DNA of 9,241 nt, taken from positions 1 through 9,241 of the forward strand of contig JALHTB010000149.1 of NCBI GenBank assembly GCA_022865625.1, in the 5' to 3' direction. This document shows, in pieces, positions 7,159 to 9,241 of this stretch. The position numbers and the translations under genes are program-made. Numbering within the stretch: position 1 is the first letter of the stretch; every line of letters starts with the position of its first letter. The notes below the pieces were generated by a model. It was given only the letters and a program-made list of their open reading frames with translations. It searched no databases and was not told where the DNA came from. This DNA comes from Candidatus Bathyarchaeota archaeon. GTDB taxonomy: Archaea; Thermoproteota; Bathyarchaeia; 40CM-2-53-6; FEN-987.

Positions 7159-8832
7159 TTGACGTGGACAGATTTGCTCAAGCTCGGGAAGAGCGTCCGC
7201 GTGGTCACTGGTTCTCAACTTCACTGCAAGAATTGGCAGATCGAAGGCATCTACAGGATGCTTCACAATGTGCTAGATCCCGAAGTCGCGAAAGATCCCG
7301 AGAGACTGATTGTGTACGGAGGGACAGGTCGTGCAGCTCGCAACTGGCCGTCCTTCGAGAAGATTGTCGAGACGATTCTGAACCTCGATGTGGACGAGAC
7401 GATGCTGATCCAGAGCGGCAAACCAGTCGCCGTATTCAAGACGCATGAGATGGCACCTCGAGCCCTGATTGTCAACAGTATGCTTGTGCCAAAATGGGCG
7501 ACGTGGGAGCACTTCTACGAGCTGGAACAGAAAGGCCTGATCATGTTTGGGCAGATGACTGCGGGATCTTGGGCGTACATCGGAACACAAGGGATCCTCC
7601 AAGGAACTTATGAGACACTAGCAGCCGCCGCCAAACAGCAGTTTGGAGGATCTCTCAAAGGTAGACTTGTCCTAAGCGCAGGCCTCGGTGAGATGGGTGG
7701 AGCGCAACCTCTCGCTGTCACAATGAACGAAGGTGTTGCACTAATCGTTGAGATCGACAAGACCGCAATAGATCGGAGACTGAAGCACAAGTATTTGGAA
7801 ACGTGGACCGACAATCTGGACGAAGCCGTCAAACTCGCAACTGAAGCGAAAAAGGATGGGAGACCACTTAGCATAGGCCTTCTCGGCAATGCGTCTGAAG
7901 TCTATCCGGAGCTTGTCAAGCGCAACATTACTCCAGACATCGTAACCGATCAGACATCAGCCCACGACCCGCTGAACGGATACTATCCTGCCGGGCTGTC
8001 GAAGGAAGAGGCCGACGAACTGAGGAAGAACGACCCATCGGAGTATCTGCGACGAGCTGGCATGAGCATGGGCGAGCAGGTTAAGGCTATGGTCAAGATG
8101 ATGCAACGAAATGCGACAGTCTTCGAATACGGCAACAATATACGCCAACGGGCATTCGACAACGGCTTGAAGGACGCTTTTGCATTTCCGGGTTTCGTGC
8201 AGAAGTACATTCGACCCATGTTCTGTGAGGGCAGAGGCCCATTTAGGTGGGCATCGCTGCTCGGTGATGCAGAAGACATCTACACGCTCGACGATGTTGT
8301 CTTGAAGGAATTCGGCCACAATCTCGAATTGAGCCGGTGGATAAGGAAGGCTCGGGCGCAAGTGCAGTTTCAAGGTCTGCCAGCGCGGGTCTGCTGGCTT
8401 GGCTTGGGAGAACGGGCGAGATTCGGAAAGATCATGAATGACATGGTACGGGATGGCAAGCTCCACGGCCCGATGTGGATAGGCCGTGACCACTTGGACA
8501 CGGGCAGTGTCGCGTCGCCGAGACGTGAAACGGAGGGAATGATGGATGGAAGCGATGCGGTCGCAGATTGGCCGATACTGAATGCGCTCCTGAACGCAGT
8601 CTCAGGCGCAACTTGGGTCTCAGTACATCACGGAGGAGGCGTCGGAATCGGTTATAGTATTCACGCAGGCATGTGCCTTGTTGCAGACGGTACCGAGTTA
8701 GCGGAAAGGAAGATCGTGAACGTTCTGACTACTGACCCAGGCATTGGCGTTGTCCGTCATGCTGACGCCGGATACGAGCAAGCAAAGAAGGTCGCACGTG
8801 AACAGAAACTCAAGATGCCAATGCTCGACTAG
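7159..8832 (+). CDS. hutU: Urocanate hydratase
   Basis: 557 aa, full family length. Second step of histidine degradation: urocanate + H2O to 4-imidazolone-5-propionate, using tightly bound NAD+ as electrophile; cytoplasmic homodimer. Conserved blocks: [13 protein letters not shown] 51-63, LIQSGKPV 83-90, [19 protein letters not shown] 131-149, [13 protein letters not shown] 174-186, [13 protein letters not shown] 263-275, YGNNIRQ 324-330, [18 protein letters not shown] 404-421 with C412 matching the active-site Cys410 of Pseudomonas urocanase, [20 protein letters not shown] 441-460 and [15 protein letters not shown] 490-504. The frame opens after a TAA at 7132, with no ATG before the homology. 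TTG at 7159 (or TTG at 7174) must start it. No Shine-Dalgarno is visible, consistent with a leaderless mRNA. No hutH, hutI or hutG is in the window; its divergent neighbour is ftr. Confidence 0.97.
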   Translation: MTWTDLLKLGKSVRVVTGSQLHCKNWQIEGIYRMLHNVLDPEVAKDPERLIVYGGTGRAARNWPSFEKIVETILNLDVDETMLIQSGKPVAVFKTHEMAPRALIVNSMLVPKWATWEHFYELEQKGLIMFGQMTAGSWAYIGTQGILQGTYETLAAAAKQQFGGSLKGRLVLSAGLGEMGGAQPLAVTMNEGVALIVEIDKTAIDRRLKHKYLETWTDNLDEAVKLATEAKKDGRPLSIGLLGNASEVYPELVKRNITPDIVTDQTSAHDPLNGYYPAGLSKEEADELRKNDPSEYLRRAGMSMGEQVKAMVKMMQRNATVFEYGNNIRQRAFDNGLKDAFAFPGFVQKYIRPMFCEGRGPFRWASLLGDAEDIYTLDDVVLKEFGHNLELSRWIRKARAQVQFQGLPARVCWLGLGERARFGKIMNDMVRDGKLHGPMWIGRDHLDTGSVASPRRETEGMMDGSDAVADWPILNALLNAVSGATWVSVHHGGGVGIGYSIHAGMCLVADGTELAERKIVNVLTTDPGIGVVRHADAGYEQAKKVAREQKLKMPMLD

Positions 8833-9054
8833 AGGCTCAAATCCAAGCGCTCGCACGGGCCTCCCCGCAAACTAAGGTCTAATGATTCACGCGCATACCA
8901 AAGGACAACTCGCGAGAGCGGCGGGACATTAGAGAATCACTTCACTGGCTTTCGTCGGCTTGCACGGCCTTGGCAGTTCCTTGATTGCCGCACCATCCTT
9001 GTACGAGTGCGTATCTTATTAGAGGATTATCCTGCAGGAGGGCGGGACACAACG
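8833..9054. other. Intergenic after hutU, no gene seen
   Basis: No recognisable frame, tRNA or clear terminator hairpin follows hutU. An AT-rich stretch CTTATTAG near 9014-9021 could be a weak TATA element for the possible ORF at 9055. AGGAGG at 9036-9041 is a perfect Shine-Dalgarno but sits 13 nt before the nearest ATG, further than usual. Confidence 0.5.
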
Positions 9055-9241
9055 ATGTCTGAGAATGGCGCATTTGTGACATTGATTCTATCCGCGACTA
9101 AAAGTCGGGAGATTCATGCTTCCACACTGATCCTCTTCGCGTGGGTGGGCATTCCGTTGTTGCGGTTCCACCTGCATCCATCCCATCGTAGAAGCATAGG
9201 CCAAACCATTGGCCTGACAGCGTACCCGCCGCAGCGAGCCG
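9055..9241 (+). CDS. Possible partial ORF, unknown product
   Basis: An ATG frame open to the right edge for 62 codons, starting MSENGAFVTLILSA. It is preceded by AGGAGG at 13 nt. No family is recognised. A mildly hydrophobic stretch (STLILFAWVGIPLL, about residues 23-36) is too short and polar-flanked to call a membrane helix with confidence. The hairpin at 9198-9215 lies inside it. It may be non-coding sequence that happens to lack stops. The stop codon, if any, lies outside the window. Confidence 0.25.
   Translation, partial: MSENGAFVTLILSATKSREIHASTLILFAWVGIPLLRFHLHPSHRRSIGQTIGLTAYPPQRA
9198..9215. repeat. Perfect short hairpin near the right edge
   Basis: AGGCCAA (9198-9204) and TTGGCCT (9209-9215) form a 7-bp stem with an ACCA loop. 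No T-run follows on either strand. Function unknown. Its presence inside the possible ORF at 9055 slightly weakens the coding call. Confidence 0.4.

Noticed and set aside
7096..7266. N-terminal extension of ftr to the ATG at 7266
   Set aside because: It would add 57 residues unlike any Ftr and overlap hutU on the opposite strand by more than 100 nt; the TTG at 7095 has a Shine-Dalgarno and gives the family length.
7957..8493. A 178-codon minus-strand frame inside hutU
   Set aside because: It is fully antisense to the well-conserved urocanase coding sequence and has no recognisable motif.

Overview
The window comes from an archaeon. An archaeal 16S rRNA gene lies on the minus strand. It has the archaeal version of the 340 region and an anti-Shine-Dalgarno CCUCC end, with a TATA-type promoter upstream. 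One protein belongs to the tetrahydromethanopterin C1 pathway (Ftr). The 5' end of the 16S and its GTGTCAGC form of the 515 site look more like Thermoproteota (Bathyarchaeia or relatives) than Thermoplasmata. This placement is by eye and is not firm.

Layout. Positions 1-121 are the start of the spacer after 16S, with two perfect hairpins. Positions 122-1808 are the 16S gene, read right to left. It is interrupted at 746-933 by a 188-nt insertion with a textbook archaeal bulge-helix-bulge at both ends, i.e. an archaeal rRNA intron at the E. coli 908/909 position. Removing it gives the normal archaeal 16S sequence and a mature length near 1,499 nt. Positions 1809-2081 hold the leader, one strand of the 16S processing stem, and a TATA box. 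Positions 2082-2262 are empty.

From 3456 down to 2263 is an M24 (creatinase/prolidase-fold) hydrolase with unusual active-site residues. It has its own Shine-Dalgarno and probably its own promoter, because a terminator-like hairpin lies between it and the next gene. Positions 7095-3691 form a minus-strand operon: ftr, then a muconate-lactonizing-enzyme-subgroup enolase overlapping it by ATGA, then 31 nt later a type I glutamine synthetase-like gene. Diverging from ftr, on the plus strand, is a complete urocanate hydratase gene (hutU, 7159-8832). After it comes a gene-poor tail with one possible partial ORF running off the right edge.

Together the protein genes suggest amino-acid and peptide breakdown: histidine degradation (HutU), a peptidase/amidinohydrolase-fold enzyme, an amino-acid-type epimerase/racemase, a nitrogen-assimilating or gamma-glutamylating enzyme, and a C1-transfer enzyme. 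The pairing of hutU with ftr across one short promoter region suggests that the one-carbon unit released from histidine may pass to tetrahydromethanopterin. That link is inference. The best-supported unusual feature in the window is the 16S intron.
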